From Gammaproteobacteria bacterium (GTDB lineage Bacteria; Pseudomonadota; Gammaproteobacteria; S144-34), in the NCBI GenBank assembly GCA_015494165.1, contig WGBS01000185.1, positions 1 to 31,191 on the forward strand: a stretch of 31,191 bases of DNA, in the 5' to 3' direction. Shown one piece after another: positions 14,595-22,035 of this stretch. Made by a program: the position numbers and the translations under genes. Numbering within the stretch: position 1 is the stretch's first letter; each line of letters opens with the position of its first letter. The notes beneath the pieces were generated by a model. It made no database searches, had not been told where the DNA came from, and was given only the letters and a program-made list of their open reading frames with translations.

Positions 14595-14626
14595 ATGCCC
14601 CCAAATATGCCCCCAGAATGCCCCCG
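14595..14626 (+). repeat. three ATGCCCCC(A/G) repeats, candidate integrase arm sites
   Basis: ATGCCCCCA at 14595-14603 and 14607-14615, then ATGCCCCCG at 14618-14626, spaced 12 and 11 bp. This sits about 80 bp upstream of the integrase start. Short, helically phased repeats here are what integrase arm-binding sites look like. Confidence 0.5.
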
Positions 14627-14635
14627 TTGGCAATG

Positions 14636-14715
14636 GACGCCGCTGGACGTCACCGGACAGGTTTTTGCTGTAGAGGCGGGACGTTGCGGGAGCCTTTCAG
14701 ACGCCGCTGGACGTC
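14636..14715 (+). repeat. 16-bp direct repeat between tRNA-Phe and the integrase
   Basis: GACGCCGCTGGACGTC occurs exactly at 14636-14651 and 14700-14715, 64 bp apart. It lies next to the tRNA 3' end, the presumed crossover region. Possible integrase or excisionase binding sites. Confidence 0.55.
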
Positions 14716-14729
14716 CCTGAACGCGCTGT

Positions 14730-14805
14730 TGGTGGCCAGGGACGGAATCGAACCGCCGACACGGGGATTTTCAGTCCCCTGCTCTACCAACTGAGCTACC
14801 TGGCC
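14730..14805 (-). tRNA. tRNA-Phe (GAA)
   Basis: On the minus strand a 76-nt cloverleaf is complete. GGCCAGG pairs with CCTGGCC, the D-arm is GCTCAGTTGGTAGAGC, and the anticodon stem GGGGA/TCCCC holds the loop CTGAAAA (anticodon GAA). The T-arm is GGCGG-TTCGATT-CCGTC, and discriminator A plus CCA are encoded. It lies downstream of yggX on the same strand. Its 3' end faces the integrase, marking it as the attachment gene of the island. Confidence 0.97.
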
Positions 14806-14916
14806 GCTCGGAAGGGAGGGGTATTGAACGGCCGCCCGCGCGGGGCTGTCAAGCGCGTGCGTCCAGCGGCGGCACCAGCCGGGGCAGACACGGGCGGGTG
14901 GCCGCCCGCGGGCGGC

Positions 14917-15201
14917 TCAGCCGCCGGCGCCGGTCCCGGGCGGCGTCCAGCCCGCGGGCGGCTCGGCGCCGCCGCCGAAGAGGAAGCGCTCCATCTCGCG
15001 CTCGAGGAAGCGCCGCGCCTCGGGGTCGGTGAGCACCAGGCGGTGCTCGTTGATGAGCATGGTCTGGTGGCGAAGCCACATCTGCCAGGCCTCCTTGGAG
15101 ACCTGCTCGTAGATGCGCCGCCCCAGCTCGCCCGGGTAGGGCGGGAAGTCGAGGCCCTCGGCCTCGCGGCCGAGCTTGACGCACTGCACCATGCGGGCCA
15201 T
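14917..15201 (-). CDS. yggX: Fe(2+)-trafficking / oxidative damage protection protein YggX
   Basis: A 94-residue homolog of YggX, which protects labile Fe-S clusters and is implicated in iron trafficking. MVQCVKLGREAEGLDFPPYP, GELGRRIYEQVSKEAWQMWL and QTMLINEHRL follow the E. coli protein closely, including the single conserved Cys near the N-terminus. FLEREMERFLFGG ends the domain and a Pro/Gly-rich tail follows. The frame is open to 15231, but ATG 15201 matches homologs. It starts one base after the mutY stop, the usual mutY-yggX operon, which couples DNA repair with oxidative protection. Confidence 0.93.
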   Translation of the reverse strand: MARMVQCVKLGREAEGLDFPPYPGELGRRIYEQVSKEAWQMWLRHQTMLINEHRLVLTDPEARRFLEREMERFLFGGGAEPPAGWTPPGTGAGG

Positions 15202-15202
15202 G

Positions 15203-16264
15203 TCAGGCTCCCCCGAGCGCGCGTTCGACAAGGCGCGCCACCGGCGCCGGCATGCCGGGGCGCGGCCGCGCGCGCACCTTGTACCACAGGGCCGCGCCGG
15301 CTTCCATCACGCCGCCGGCGGCGGAGCCGGGCGCGAGCTCGGCGCGCAGGGGGCGGATGCGCAGCCGGAAGTGGGTGAAGGCGTGGCGCATGGGCTCGAG
15401 CTCGCGCAGGCCGCGCACGCGCAGCCCGAGCGCGCGCCGCGCCCAGCGCCCGGGCGCCTCGCCCTCCGGCACCTCGGGCGGGCACCACAGCCCGCCCCAC
15501 ACGCCCGCCGGCGGCCGCCGGGTGAGCAGCACGCGCCCGGCGCCGTCGACGACGAGCAGCATGCGCGTCTCGCGCTCCGGGAGCGCGCGCCGCGGGCGCG
15601 GGGCCGGCCAGCGCGTGGGCTCGCCGCTCGCATGCGCCGCGCAGCCTGCGCGCACGGGGCACTCGCCGCAGCGCGGCGCGGCGCGCGTGCACACGGTGGC
15701 GCCGAGGTCCATGATCGCCTGGGTGTAGGCGCGCGCCTCGCGCGAGGGCGTATACGCCTCGGCGAGCGCCCACAGGCGGCGGGCCACGGCGGGCTCGCCG
15801 GGCCAGCCCTCGACAGCATGGAAGCGGGCGAGCACGCGCCGGGCGTTGCCGTCGAGGATGGGATACGGAAGGCCGTGGGCCAGCGCCAGGATCGCGCCCG
15901 CGGTCGAGCGCCCGATGCCCGGAAGCGCCGCGAGCGCCCCGGGGTCGGCCGGCAGCTCGCCGCCGTGGCGCTCGACCACGATGCGCGCGGCGCGGTGGAG
16001 GCTGCGGGCGCGCGCGTAGTAGCCGAGCCCGGCCCACAGCGCCAGCACCTCGTCGAGCGAGGCGCGCGCGAGCGCGGCGGCGTCCGGGAAGCGCGCCACG
16101 AAGCGCTCGAAGTAGGGGATTACGGTCGCGACGCGCGTCTGCTGGAGCATGATCTCCGAGACCCACACGCGGTAGGGCGTGGCCGGGTTCTGCCACGGCA
16201 GGTCGTGGCGCCCGTGGCGGCGCTGCCAGGCCACCAGGCGGCGGGCGAAGGCGGCGGGCGTCAC
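15203..16264 (-). CDS. mutY: A/G-specific adenine glycosylase MutY
   Basis: Base-excision enzyme removing adenine mispaired with 8-oxoguanine. From GTG 16264 the catalytic residues fall at Glu37 (SEIMLQQT) and Asp138 (PILDGNARRVLARF), the same numbering as E. coli. The helix-hairpin-helix LPGIGRSTAGAILALA precedes Asp138. The 4Fe-4S loop is C-x6-C-x2-C-x5-C (CTRAAPRCGECPVRAGC). The C-terminal NUDIX-like 8-oxoG recognition domain contains GLWCPPE and HAFTHFRLRI. Total 353 residues against 350 in E. coli. The GTG overlaps the stop of the upstream gene (GTGA), so translation is coupled. Confidence 0.95.
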   Translation of the reverse strand: MTPAAFARRLVAWQRRHGRHDLPWQNPATPYRVWVSEIMLQQTRVATVIPYFERFVARFPDAAALARASLDEVLALWAGLGYYARARSLHRAARIVVERHGGELPADPGALAALPGIGRSTAGAILALAHGLPYPILDGNARRVLARFHAVEGWPGEPAVARRLWALAEAYTPSREARAYTQAIMDLGATVCTRAAPRCGECPVRAGCAAHASGEPTRWPAPRPRRALPERETRMLLVVDGAGRVLLTRRPPAGVWGGLWCPPEVPEGEAPGRWARRALGLRVRGLRELEPMRHAFTHFRLRIRPLRAELAPGSAAGGVMEAGAALWYKVRARPRPGMPAPVARLVERALGGA

Positions 16265-16839
16265 GGAAGGTCCTCCTCCGCGTCCTCGGCCCCGTCGGCG
16301 TCCTCGCCGTCCATGTGCCGCACGACGGCCTCGGCCATGGCGCGCAGCTTCAACCGCAGCACCCAGGGGCCGATCAGGGGCGGCACCCAGAAGGCGGGCT
16401 CGAGCTCGCTCTCCATGCGCAGGCGCGTGCCCGCGCCCTCCGGGAGGATGCGCCAGCGGGTGCGCCCGTGCCGGAAGTCGCTGCCCTCGCGCACCGTGTG
16501 CGCCTCCACCGTCCAGGGGTCGGGGGTGCGGAAGTCCATGACGTGGCGCAGGTCGCGGCAGAAGAAGAGCACGCAGCCGCGCAGCACCGTGCGCATGCGG
16601 CGCACCCCGGGCCGCGGGGCGTCGAGCTGCTCGAGCTCTACCAGCCACGGCATCACCCGCGGCCAGTGGGCGGGGTCCAGGATCATGGCGCGCACCGCGG
16701 CCGGCGCCGCGCGCAGGCGCGCGTCGAGCTCGACGCGGTAGACGCCGGCCGCGTCGCGCCGCACGTCCAGGCGCTCCACCTCGGCGCCGGCGGCCGCCGA
16801 GGCCGCCGCCAGCAGCAGCGCCGCGCCCGCCGCCCTCAC
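16261..16839 (-). CDS. periplasmic START/SRPBCC-like protein
   Basis: A 192-residue protein starting at GTG 16839, which overlaps the asmA-like stop (GTGA). The signal peptide RAAGAALLLAAASAAAGAE is followed by a polyketide-cyclase/RatA-like SRPBCC fold: YRVELDARLRAAPAAVRAMI, DPAHWPRVMPWLVELEQLD, then CVLFFCRDLRHVMDF, WRILPEGAGTRLRMESELEP, and a C-terminal amphipathic helix. An acidic tail (DGEDADGAEDAEED) ends it. The fold binds hydrophobic ligands such as lipids, which suits co-expression with an AsmA-like protein, but the ligand is unknown. Confidence 0.75.
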   Translation of the reverse strand: MRAAGAALLLAAASAAAGAEVERLDVRRDAAGVYRVELDARLRAAPAAVRAMILDPAHWPRVMPWLVELEQLDAPRPGVRRMRTVLRGCVLFFCRDLRHVMDFRTPDPWTVEAHTVREGSDFRHGRTRWRILPEGAGTRLRMESELEPAFWVPPLIGPWVLRLKLRAMAEAVVRHMDGEDADGAEDAEEDLP

Positions 16840-18992
16840 CGGAGCAGGCCCCGCAGCCGCTCCTCCAGGTCGCGCCCGAGCTCTTCGCCCAGCTCCTTCT
16901 CGAGCTTGCGCCGCAGCTTCTCCTCGAGCTTCCTGCGCTTCTTCTCGAGCCGCTTCTTCTGCGTCTCCTTCAGGAGCGTCTCGACGTCGAGCGTGACCTC
17001 GGGCGAGGCGAGCGGGCCGCGCAGGCGCAGCGGTACCGGCACGCCCTTGAGCTCCTCCAGCCCCTCGCCGCCCTGCCCCTTGGCGGTGCTCACCACCACG
17101 GCGCGCAGGCGGTAGTCGAGGCGCTCGCGCACGAGGTCGACCGTGCCGCGCCCGGTCACGCGCAGGAAGGGCGACTTGCCGAGCAGGTCGTCGTTGCGCA
17201 GCACGCCGTCGCGCACCCGGCCCGTGGCCGTGATCTCCGTGAAGTCGGTGCGCCGGGGACCGGACGCGGCGGGCGAGGGCTCCCCGCGCAGCCGCGCGCG
17301 CGCCTCGCGCAGGAGCGCGGCGACGTTGACGCCCTCGATGGCGCCGTCGCGCAGCGCCACGGCGACCTCGCCGGAGAGTGTGCGGCGCAGCGCCAACGGG
17401 TCCGCACCGCGGGCGGCGAGGCGCGCGCGCACGGTGCCGGTGCCGCTGAGGCGCTCGAAGCCCGCGAGGTCGCGCAGCAGCGGCCGGAGCCGCACGCCCT
17501 CGAGGCGCTCGTCCAGGCGCACCACGGGCACGGGGCCGCGCGCGTCGATGCGCACGTCCCCGCGGTAGCGGCCGCCGTAGAGGCGCGCGCGCGCGGGATG
17601 CAGGCGCAGCCGCCCGCCCTCGGCCGCGAGGCGCACCGTCACCTCGCGGGAACGGATGCCCCAGGCGCGCAGCTCGCCGACGGCGAGCTCGGCCGAGGCG
17701 CGCAGGGCGCGCAGCGTCCCGACCGGGAGCAGGGCGCCCGCGGCCGCCGCCCCCCCGGGGCTCGCCCCGCGCGCACCGGCCTTCGCGCGCGGCGGCAGGT
17801 AGCGGTCGAGGTCGAGGCGGTCCACCCGCAGGGTCGCCAGGTAGCGCGGCCGGCTGCCGTCGAGGCCGCGCACGGCGAGCTCGCCCTCCGCCGTGCTCTC
17901 GTCGAGCACCAGGCGCAGGCGCTTGAGCTCGACGGCGGTCGCCGAGGCCCACAGCCGGGTCTTGAGCTCCAGGTGCACGAAGGTGCGCGGGTCGGCCGTC
18001 TTCGGCGGCTCGATGCCGAGCGCCATCAGCGTCCCGCGCGGGTCGAAGGGCGCCACCGCCAGGTCACCCACGAGACGCGGCGCCGAGGCGAGCCGCTCCA
18101 CCCGCGCGCCCTTGAGCAGCGCCTCGACGCCCGCAAGCCGCAGCCGCAGCGGCTCGAGCACCAGCCGGTCCGCGCCCGGCTCGAGCGCGCCCCCGCCCTC
18201 GGCCTCGAGCTCGAGGCCCGCCGGCGGCAGGCCCTCGCCCTTCGCGCGCACGCGCAGCGCCAGCCCGCGCACGGCGTGCGCGCCCGCCGCGAGGTCGGCG
18301 AGCACCCGCGCCCGCAGGCGTGCCGTCCCCTCGAGCGCCGGCCGCGCGAGCCGGAAGGCGCCCTCGACGCGCACCGGGAAGGCCTCGCCGGGACGGAAGG
18401 CGCCGACCTCGAGCTCGAGGCCGCTCACGGCGAGCTCCCGGCCGGCCCGCAGGTCGCGGAAGCGCACCGCGGCGTCTTGTACCACGAGACCGCCGACGGC
18501 GAGCGCGGCCACGGGCGGCGCGCCGCCCGTGCGCCCGGCGCCGTGCTCGCCCGCCGCGGCGGTACCCGCCTCCTTGCTTCCGCCCCCGGCGCCGAGGCCC
18601 TCGAAGTTGCTGCGCCCGTCGCCAAGACGGACCAGGTTGAGCCGCACGCCGTCGAGCTCCACCGTCCCCACCTCGACCTCGCGCCGCAGGAGCGGCAGCA
18701 GCCGCACGCGCACCGCCATGCGGCGCGCCTCGAGCAGCGGGGCCTCCGAGGCCGGGAACCCCTCGGGGTTGCCGAGGCGCACCCCCTCGGCCTCGAGGCC
18801 CAGCCAGGGGAAGACCTGCAGCCGCAGCGGCCCGCGCAGCTCGAAGGGCCGCTGGAGGGCCTCGCTCACGAAGGCCTCGATGCGCGGCCGGTAGGTCTCG
18901 GGCTCGAACAGGACGCGCGCGGCGACGAGCGCCGCCACCACCAGCAGCGCCAGGATTCCGGCAAGGATCAGGATCGGACGCAGGGCGCGCAT
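16836..18992 (-). CDS. AsmA-family protein
   Basis: A 718-residue inner-membrane-anchored protein of the AsmA type, a family linked to outer-membrane phospholipid and protein assembly. A single N-terminal helix (LRPILILAGILALLVVAALV) leads to the AsmA start FEPETYRPRIEAFVSEALQRPFELRGPL and VFPWLGLEAEGVRLGNPEGF. A long beta-rich periplasmic region follows. The C-terminal AsmA_2-like part has LSGEVAVALRDGAIEGVNVA, LLGKSPFLRVTGRGTVDLV and VPLRLRGPLASPEV. It ends in a highly charged helical tail (about 40 residues of Lys/Arg/Glu). The frame is open to 19175, but ATG 18992 has GGGAGG at proper spacing. First gene of the operon asmA-like, START-like, mutY, yggX. Confidence 0.88.
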   Translation of the reverse strand: MRALRPILILAGILALLVVAALVAARVLFEPETYRPRIEAFVSEALQRPFELRGPLRLQVFPWLGLEAEGVRLGNPEGFPASEAPLLEARRMAVRVRLLPLLRREVEVGTVELDGVRLNLVRLGDGRSNFEGLGAGGGSKEAGTAAAGEHGAGRTGGAPPVAALAVGGLVVQDAAVRFRDLRAGRELAVSGLELEVGAFRPGEAFPVRVEGAFRLARPALEGTARLRARVLADLAAGAHAVRGLALRVRAKGEGLPPAGLELEAEGGGALEPGADRLVLEPLRLRLAGVEALLKGARVERLASAPRLVGDLAVAPFDPRGTLMALGIEPPKTADPRTFVHLELKTRLWASATAVELKRLRLVLDESTAEGELAVRGLDGSRPRYLATLRVDRLDLDRYLPPRAKAGARGASPGGAAAAGALLPVGTLRALRASAELAVGELRAWGIRSREVTVRLAAEGGRLRLHPARARLYGGRYRGDVRIDARGPVPVVRLDERLEGVRLRPLLRDLAGFERLSGTGTVRARLAARGADPLALRRTLSGEVAVALRDGAIEGVNVAALLREARARLRGEPSPAASGPRRTDFTEITATGRVRDGVLRNDDLLGKSPFLRVTGRGTVDLVRERLDYRLRAVVVSTAKGQGGEGLEELKGVPVPLRLRGPLASPEVTLDVETLLKETQKKRLEKKRRKLEEKLRRKLEKELGEELGRDLEERLRGLLR

Positions 18993-19030
18993 CTTCGCCT
19001 CCCGTGGTGCCGGCAGCCGCCGCTCGCGCG

Positions 19031-19036
19031 AGTATA
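19031..19036 (-). promoter_or_regulatory. -10 box of the asmA-like/mutY/yggX operon
   Basis: On the minus strand TATACT, 39 nt before the ATG. The -35 region is GC-rich with no clear match. Confidence 0.5.
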
Positions 19037-19069
19037 CGGCCTGCGCGGCGCGGCGGCGCCGGCGCCTGC

Positions 19070-19075
19070 TAAGAT
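19070..19075 (+). promoter_or_regulatory. -10 box of the host-attachment gene
   Basis: TAAGAT preceded by TGC. Transcription would start near 19082, leaving a leader of about 130 nt that contains a GC-rich hairpin around 19155-19180. Confidence 0.45.
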
Positions 19076-19213
19076 GAGGCAAGGGACGGCACGTCCGGCG
19101 GGGCCGGCGCGGCGGGCTTGGAAAGGCTGCACCAGGCCCCAATTGCCCAAGCAGGGCGGGCGGCCCTGCCCGCAACCCGCGCAGGAATCCTCACTTGGCG
19201 AAGGGGGAAAGGC

Positions 19214-19711
19214 ATGAGCGAATACGTGGTGGTTGTCGCCGACGGCTCCCGGGCACGGTTCTTCACCCTGGAGCCCGCCGAGATCCCGGAGATCGAGGGC
19301 GGCCCGAACCTGGTCGAGCGTGAGGACCTCGCCAACCCGGAGCGCGAGCTGCCCGACCGCGAGCTGTGGTCGGAGCCCAAGACCGGGCGCAACCGCGCCC
19401 CCAACGGCGGCCCCGCCCACGGCTATGACGACCACCGCGCGCAGCACGAGGCCGAATACGAGAAACGCTTCGCGCGCACGGTCGCCGAGCGCACCGTCGC
19501 GCTCGCCAATGCCAACGGCACCCGGCGCGTGGTGATCGCCGCCGAGAAGCGCATGCTCGGCTTCCTGCGCAACGAGCTTGGCGCGCTCGAGCGCGCCGGC
19601 ATCGAGGTGCGCGAGGTGGCCCGTGACCTGAGCAAGCTCGGCGCGCGCCAGATCCACGAGCACCTGGCGAAGGAGGGCGCACTGCCGCGCCGCAGGAGCC
19701 CGGCCGCCTGA
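19214..19711 (+). CDS. host attachment protein
   Basis: A 165-residue protein of the family named 'protein required for attachment to host cells', after Agrobacterium genes. The N-terminal strand SEYVVVVADGSRARFFTLEP is diagnostic. A variable polar linker follows (GYDDHRAQHEAEYEKRFARTVAE), then RRVVIAAEKRMLGFLRNEL, VREVARDLSKLGARQIHEHL. The fold is probably related to eRF1/baeRF domains; the name says little about function in free-living bacteria. The frame is open upstream, but ATG 19214 has GGGGGAAAGG before it, the same leader sequence found before phosphoribulokinase. Confidence 0.82.
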   Translation: MSEYVVVVADGSRARFFTLEPAEIPEIEGGPNLVEREDLANPERELPDRELWSEPKTGRNRAPNGGPAHGYDDHRAQHEAEYEKRFARTVAERTVALANANGTRRVVIAAEKRMLGFLRNELGALERAGIEVREVARDLSKLGARQIHEHLAKEGALPRRRSPAA

Positions 19712-19729
19712 GCCGCCGGAAGGCGCGCG

Positions 19730-19757
19730 TTGACAGCCCCCGGCGCGCCCCTACAAT
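19730..19757 (+). promoter_or_regulatory. sigma-70 promoter of tRNA-Gly
   Basis: TTGACA at 19730-19735 and TACAAT at 19752-19757 with a 16-bp spacer. This is the best sigma-70 promoter in the window and starts transcription about 12 nt before the tRNA. Confidence 0.8.
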
Positions 19758-19775
19758 GGGTTGGCGCCCTCACGG

Positions 19776-19851
19776 GCGGGCGTAACTCAGCTGGTAGAGT
19801 GGCAGCTTCCCAAGCTGCAGGTCGCGGGTTCGAGTCCCGTCGCCCGCTCCA
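19776..19851 (+). tRNA. tRNA-Gly (CCC)
   Basis: A complete 76-nt cloverleaf. GCGGGCG pairs with CGCCCGC, the D-arm is ACTCAGCTGGTAGAGT, and the anticodon stem GCAGC/GCTGC holds loop TTCCCAA (anticodon CCC, reading GGG). The T-arm is CGGG-TTCGAGT-CCCG, and the 3' TCCA is encoded. It has its own strong promoter. Confidence 0.96.
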
Positions 19852-19881
19852 GATCCGTTCTCTCCCGCGCGCGGACCACGC

Positions 19882-21696
19882 TCAGGCGGGCCCTGCCGCG
19901 TACATGGCCTCGATCTCGGCCGCGAGACGCTCGCACACCACGCCGCGCTTGAGCTTGAGCGTGGGCGTGAGGGTGCCGTCCTCGACGGTCCACGGCTCGA
20001 GGGTGGCGTGCACCTGGCGCACCTTGGCGTAGCCCGGAAAGCCGCGCAGGGCCTCGGCGATACGCCGCAGCAGCGCGCGCTTGACCTTGGGCGAGGCGAG
20101 GCTCGCCCGGTCGAGCGGGTCGACGCCGAGCGCGCGCGCGAAAGGCACCCACTGCTCGGCGTCGAGCACCACGCAGGCGGCGAGATAGGGCCGGCCCTCG
20201 CCCACCACCAGCGCCTGCTCGAAGAGCGGGTCCAGGCAGATCGCCTGCTCCATGTCCACCGGCGGCACCTTCTCGCCGTTGGACAGCACGATGATGTCCT
20301 TGAGCCGCCCCGTGATGTAGATGTGGCCGTGCTCGATCCGGGCCTGGTCGCCGGTGTGGAGCCAGCCCTCGGCGTCGATGGCCGCGCTGGTGGCGGCATG
20401 GTTGTTCCAGTAGCCGAGCATGACGCCGGGGCCGCGCACGAGGAGCTCGTCGTCCTCGCCGATGCGCACCTCCACGCCCGGCAGCGGGATGCCGACGCTG
20501 CGCGGGTCGTTGTCGTCGAAGGTGTTGACGCTCACCACGGGCGCGGTCTCGGTGAGGCCGTAGCCCTGGAGGATGGGGATGCCCAGGCCGATGAACACGC
20601 GCGCGACGTCGAGCGGCAGCGCCGCCCCGCCGCTCACCGCCGCGCGCAGCCGCCCGCCGAGCCGCTCGCGCACCTTTTCCGCCACCAGCCGCTCGAGCAC
20701 CGGCCAGAGCGCGAAGTCCGGCGACCAGCGCCCGCGCCCCTGCGCGTGCTCGAAGCGGCGCCAGCCGATGGACACGGTCGCACGGAACAGCGCGCGGCGC
20801 ACCGCCGGCCCCTTGGCGAGCTGCTGGCGCAGACGCACGTAGACACGCTCGAAGATGCGGGGCACCGCGATGATGAGCGTGGGGCGCACCGTGCGCAGGT
20901 CCTCGGCGAGCTGCGGGATGGAGCGCGCGTAGGCCACCGCCGCCCCTGCCATCATCGGCAGGTAGTAGCCGCCGGTGCGCTCCAGCGTGTGCGACAGCGG
21001 CAGGAAGGAGAGGAACAGGTCCTCCTGGTAGCAGTCGACGAGCGTGAGCGCCGCGTGCGCCACCGCCAGCATGTTGTGGTGGCTCAGCATCACGCCCTTG
21101 GGGCGCCCCGTGGTGCCCGAGGTGTAGACGATGGAGGCGAGCGCGTGCGGGTCGCCGCGCCGCGCGCGCAGCTCGCCCTCGGCCGGCAGCCACTCGGCCG
21201 CGTAGCGCGCGCGCTCGTCGCCGAGCTCGCCCGCCGGCTCGCCGAGCACGACGACGCGCCGCAGAGTCTCGATGCCGGCCACCGCCGGCGCCTGGCGGCG
21301 TCTGGCGCCGGCGTCCTGCACCACGAGGACCTTGGCCGCGGAGTCGGCGAGGATGAAGGCGACGTTGTCGGGCCGGTCGTCACAGTAGAGCGGCACGTCC
21401 ACCAGCCCGAGCCCGAGCGCCGCCTGGTCGACCGCCACCCACTCCGGCCCGTTGCGCAGGCTGAGCGCGACGCGGTCGCCCGGCTCGAGGAAGCCCTCGG
21501 CGGCGAGCGCCGCCTGCCAGCGCCCCGCGAGCCGCGCCGCCTCCGCCCAGCTCAGGCTGCGCCATGCCTTGGCGCCGCGGTCGAACCAGCGGTAGGCCTC
21601 ACGGTCGGGGCTGCGCCGCACGCGCACCCGGAAGAGGCCGTCCAGCGTGCCGGCCTCCTCGACGGAGATCAGGTCCTCGTTCCACACCCCAGCCAT
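19882..21696 (-). CDS. long-chain fatty acyl-CoA synthetase (AMP-forming)
   Basis: A 604-residue adenylate-forming enzyme that activates fatty acids to acyl-CoA. It has the P-loop-like YTSGTTGRPKGVMLSHHN, FLPLSHTLERTGGYY, the AMP-binding QGYGLTETAP, and the ATP/Asp motif EGWLHTGDQARI. The hinge TGRLKDIIVLSNGEKVPP carries the GEK form typical of the long-chain FadD15/FAA-like group, and the catalytic Lys region is LTPTLKLKR near the C-terminus. I chose ATG 21696 (AGVWNEDLISVEEAGTL); the frame extends 12 codons further without support. No membrane segment is seen. It is divergent from thiS with about 100 bp between. Confidence 0.92.
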   Translation of the reverse strand: MAGVWNEDLISVEEAGTLDGLFRVRVRRSPDREAYRWFDRGAKAWRSLSWAEAARLAGRWQAALAAEGFLEPGDRVALSLRNGPEWVAVDQAALGLGLVDVPLYCDDRPDNVAFILADSAAKVLVVQDAGARRRQAPAVAGIETLRRVVVLGEPAGELGDERARYAAEWLPAEGELRARRGDPHALASIVYTSGTTGRPKGVMLSHHNMLAVAHAALTLVDCYQEDLFLSFLPLSHTLERTGGYYLPMMAGAAVAYARSIPQLAEDLRTVRPTLIIAVPRIFERVYVRLRQQLAKGPAVRRALFRATVSIGWRRFEHAQGRGRWSPDFALWPVLERLVAEKVRERLGGRLRAAVSGGAALPLDVARVFIGLGIPILQGYGLTETAPVVSVNTFDDNDPRSVGIPLPGVEVRIGEDDELLVRGPGVMLGYWNNHAATSAAIDAEGWLHTGDQARIEHGHIYITGRLKDIIVLSNGEKVPPVDMEQAICLDPLFEQALVVGEGRPYLAACVVLDAEQWVPFARALGVDPLDRASLASPKVKRALLRRIAEALRGFPGYAKVRQVHATLEPWTVEDGTLTPTLKLKRGVVCERLAAEIEAMYAAGPA

Positions 21697-21736
21697 GGCG
21701 CGTATTTGGGCAAAGCCGGCCGCCCGAGGCAAGTGC

Positions 21737-21742
21737 TAGAAT
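21737..21742 (+). promoter_or_regulatory. extended -10 box of the thiS operon
   Basis: TGC-TAGAAT. The predicted start near 21749 gives a leader of about 50 nt before the ThiS ATG. That is too short for a TPP riboswitch, and none is visible. Confidence 0.55.
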
Positions 21743-21800
21743 GAGTGCTTCCCGGAAGGAGCGGACGGCGGGCGCACGCGCGCGCCCCGGCGGTGCCCGC

Positions 21801-22001
21801 ATGGAGATCGTGGTCAACGGCGAGCGGCGCGAGGTGCCCGAGGGCCTGACGGTGGCCGCGCTCGTCGAGCGCATGGGCCTCGCCGGGCGGCGCCTCGCCG
21901 TCGAGGTCAACCGCGAGATCGTGCCGCGCAGCCGGCACGCCGAGCACCGGCTGCGGCCGGGCGACCGCGTCGAGATCGTCCACGCCATCGGCGGCGGCTG
22001 A
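21801..22001 (+). CDS. thiS: sulfur carrier protein ThiS
   Basis: A 66-residue ubiquitin-fold sulfur carrier for the thiamine thiazole ring. EIVVNGERREVPEGLTVAAL, RLAVEVNREIVPRS and HRLRPGDRVEIVHAIGGG match the family. The essential C-terminal Gly-Gly, thiocarboxylated by ThiF/MoeB, is present. An in-frame ATG at 21741 overlaps the -10 box and is rejected. ThiG follows 34 nt downstream. Confidence 0.95.
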   Translation: MEIVVNGERREVPEGLTVAALVERMGLAGRRLAVEVNREIVPRSRHAEHRLRPGDRVEIVHAIGGG

Positions 22002-22035
22002 GCCCCGCCGCCCGCCCGAGGCCGACGGAGGAAGC

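Noticed and set aside
14530..14604. Integrase start at 14604
   Set aside because: The extra 30 residues are unlike P4-type integrases and run into the arm repeats.
16261..17952. Minus-strand 563-residue frame as one gene
   Set aside because: Only the last 192 residues look real; the upstream part is an Arg-rich shadow of the asmA-like gene, and GTG 16839 couples to its stop.
17598..19217. 539-residue plus-strand frame
   Set aside because: Antisense shadow of the asmA-like gene; no recognisable motif.
21743..21800. TPP riboswitch before thiS
   Set aside because: The leader is only about 50 nt and lacks the conserved CTGAGA and ACCTGATCTGGATAATGCC-like elements.
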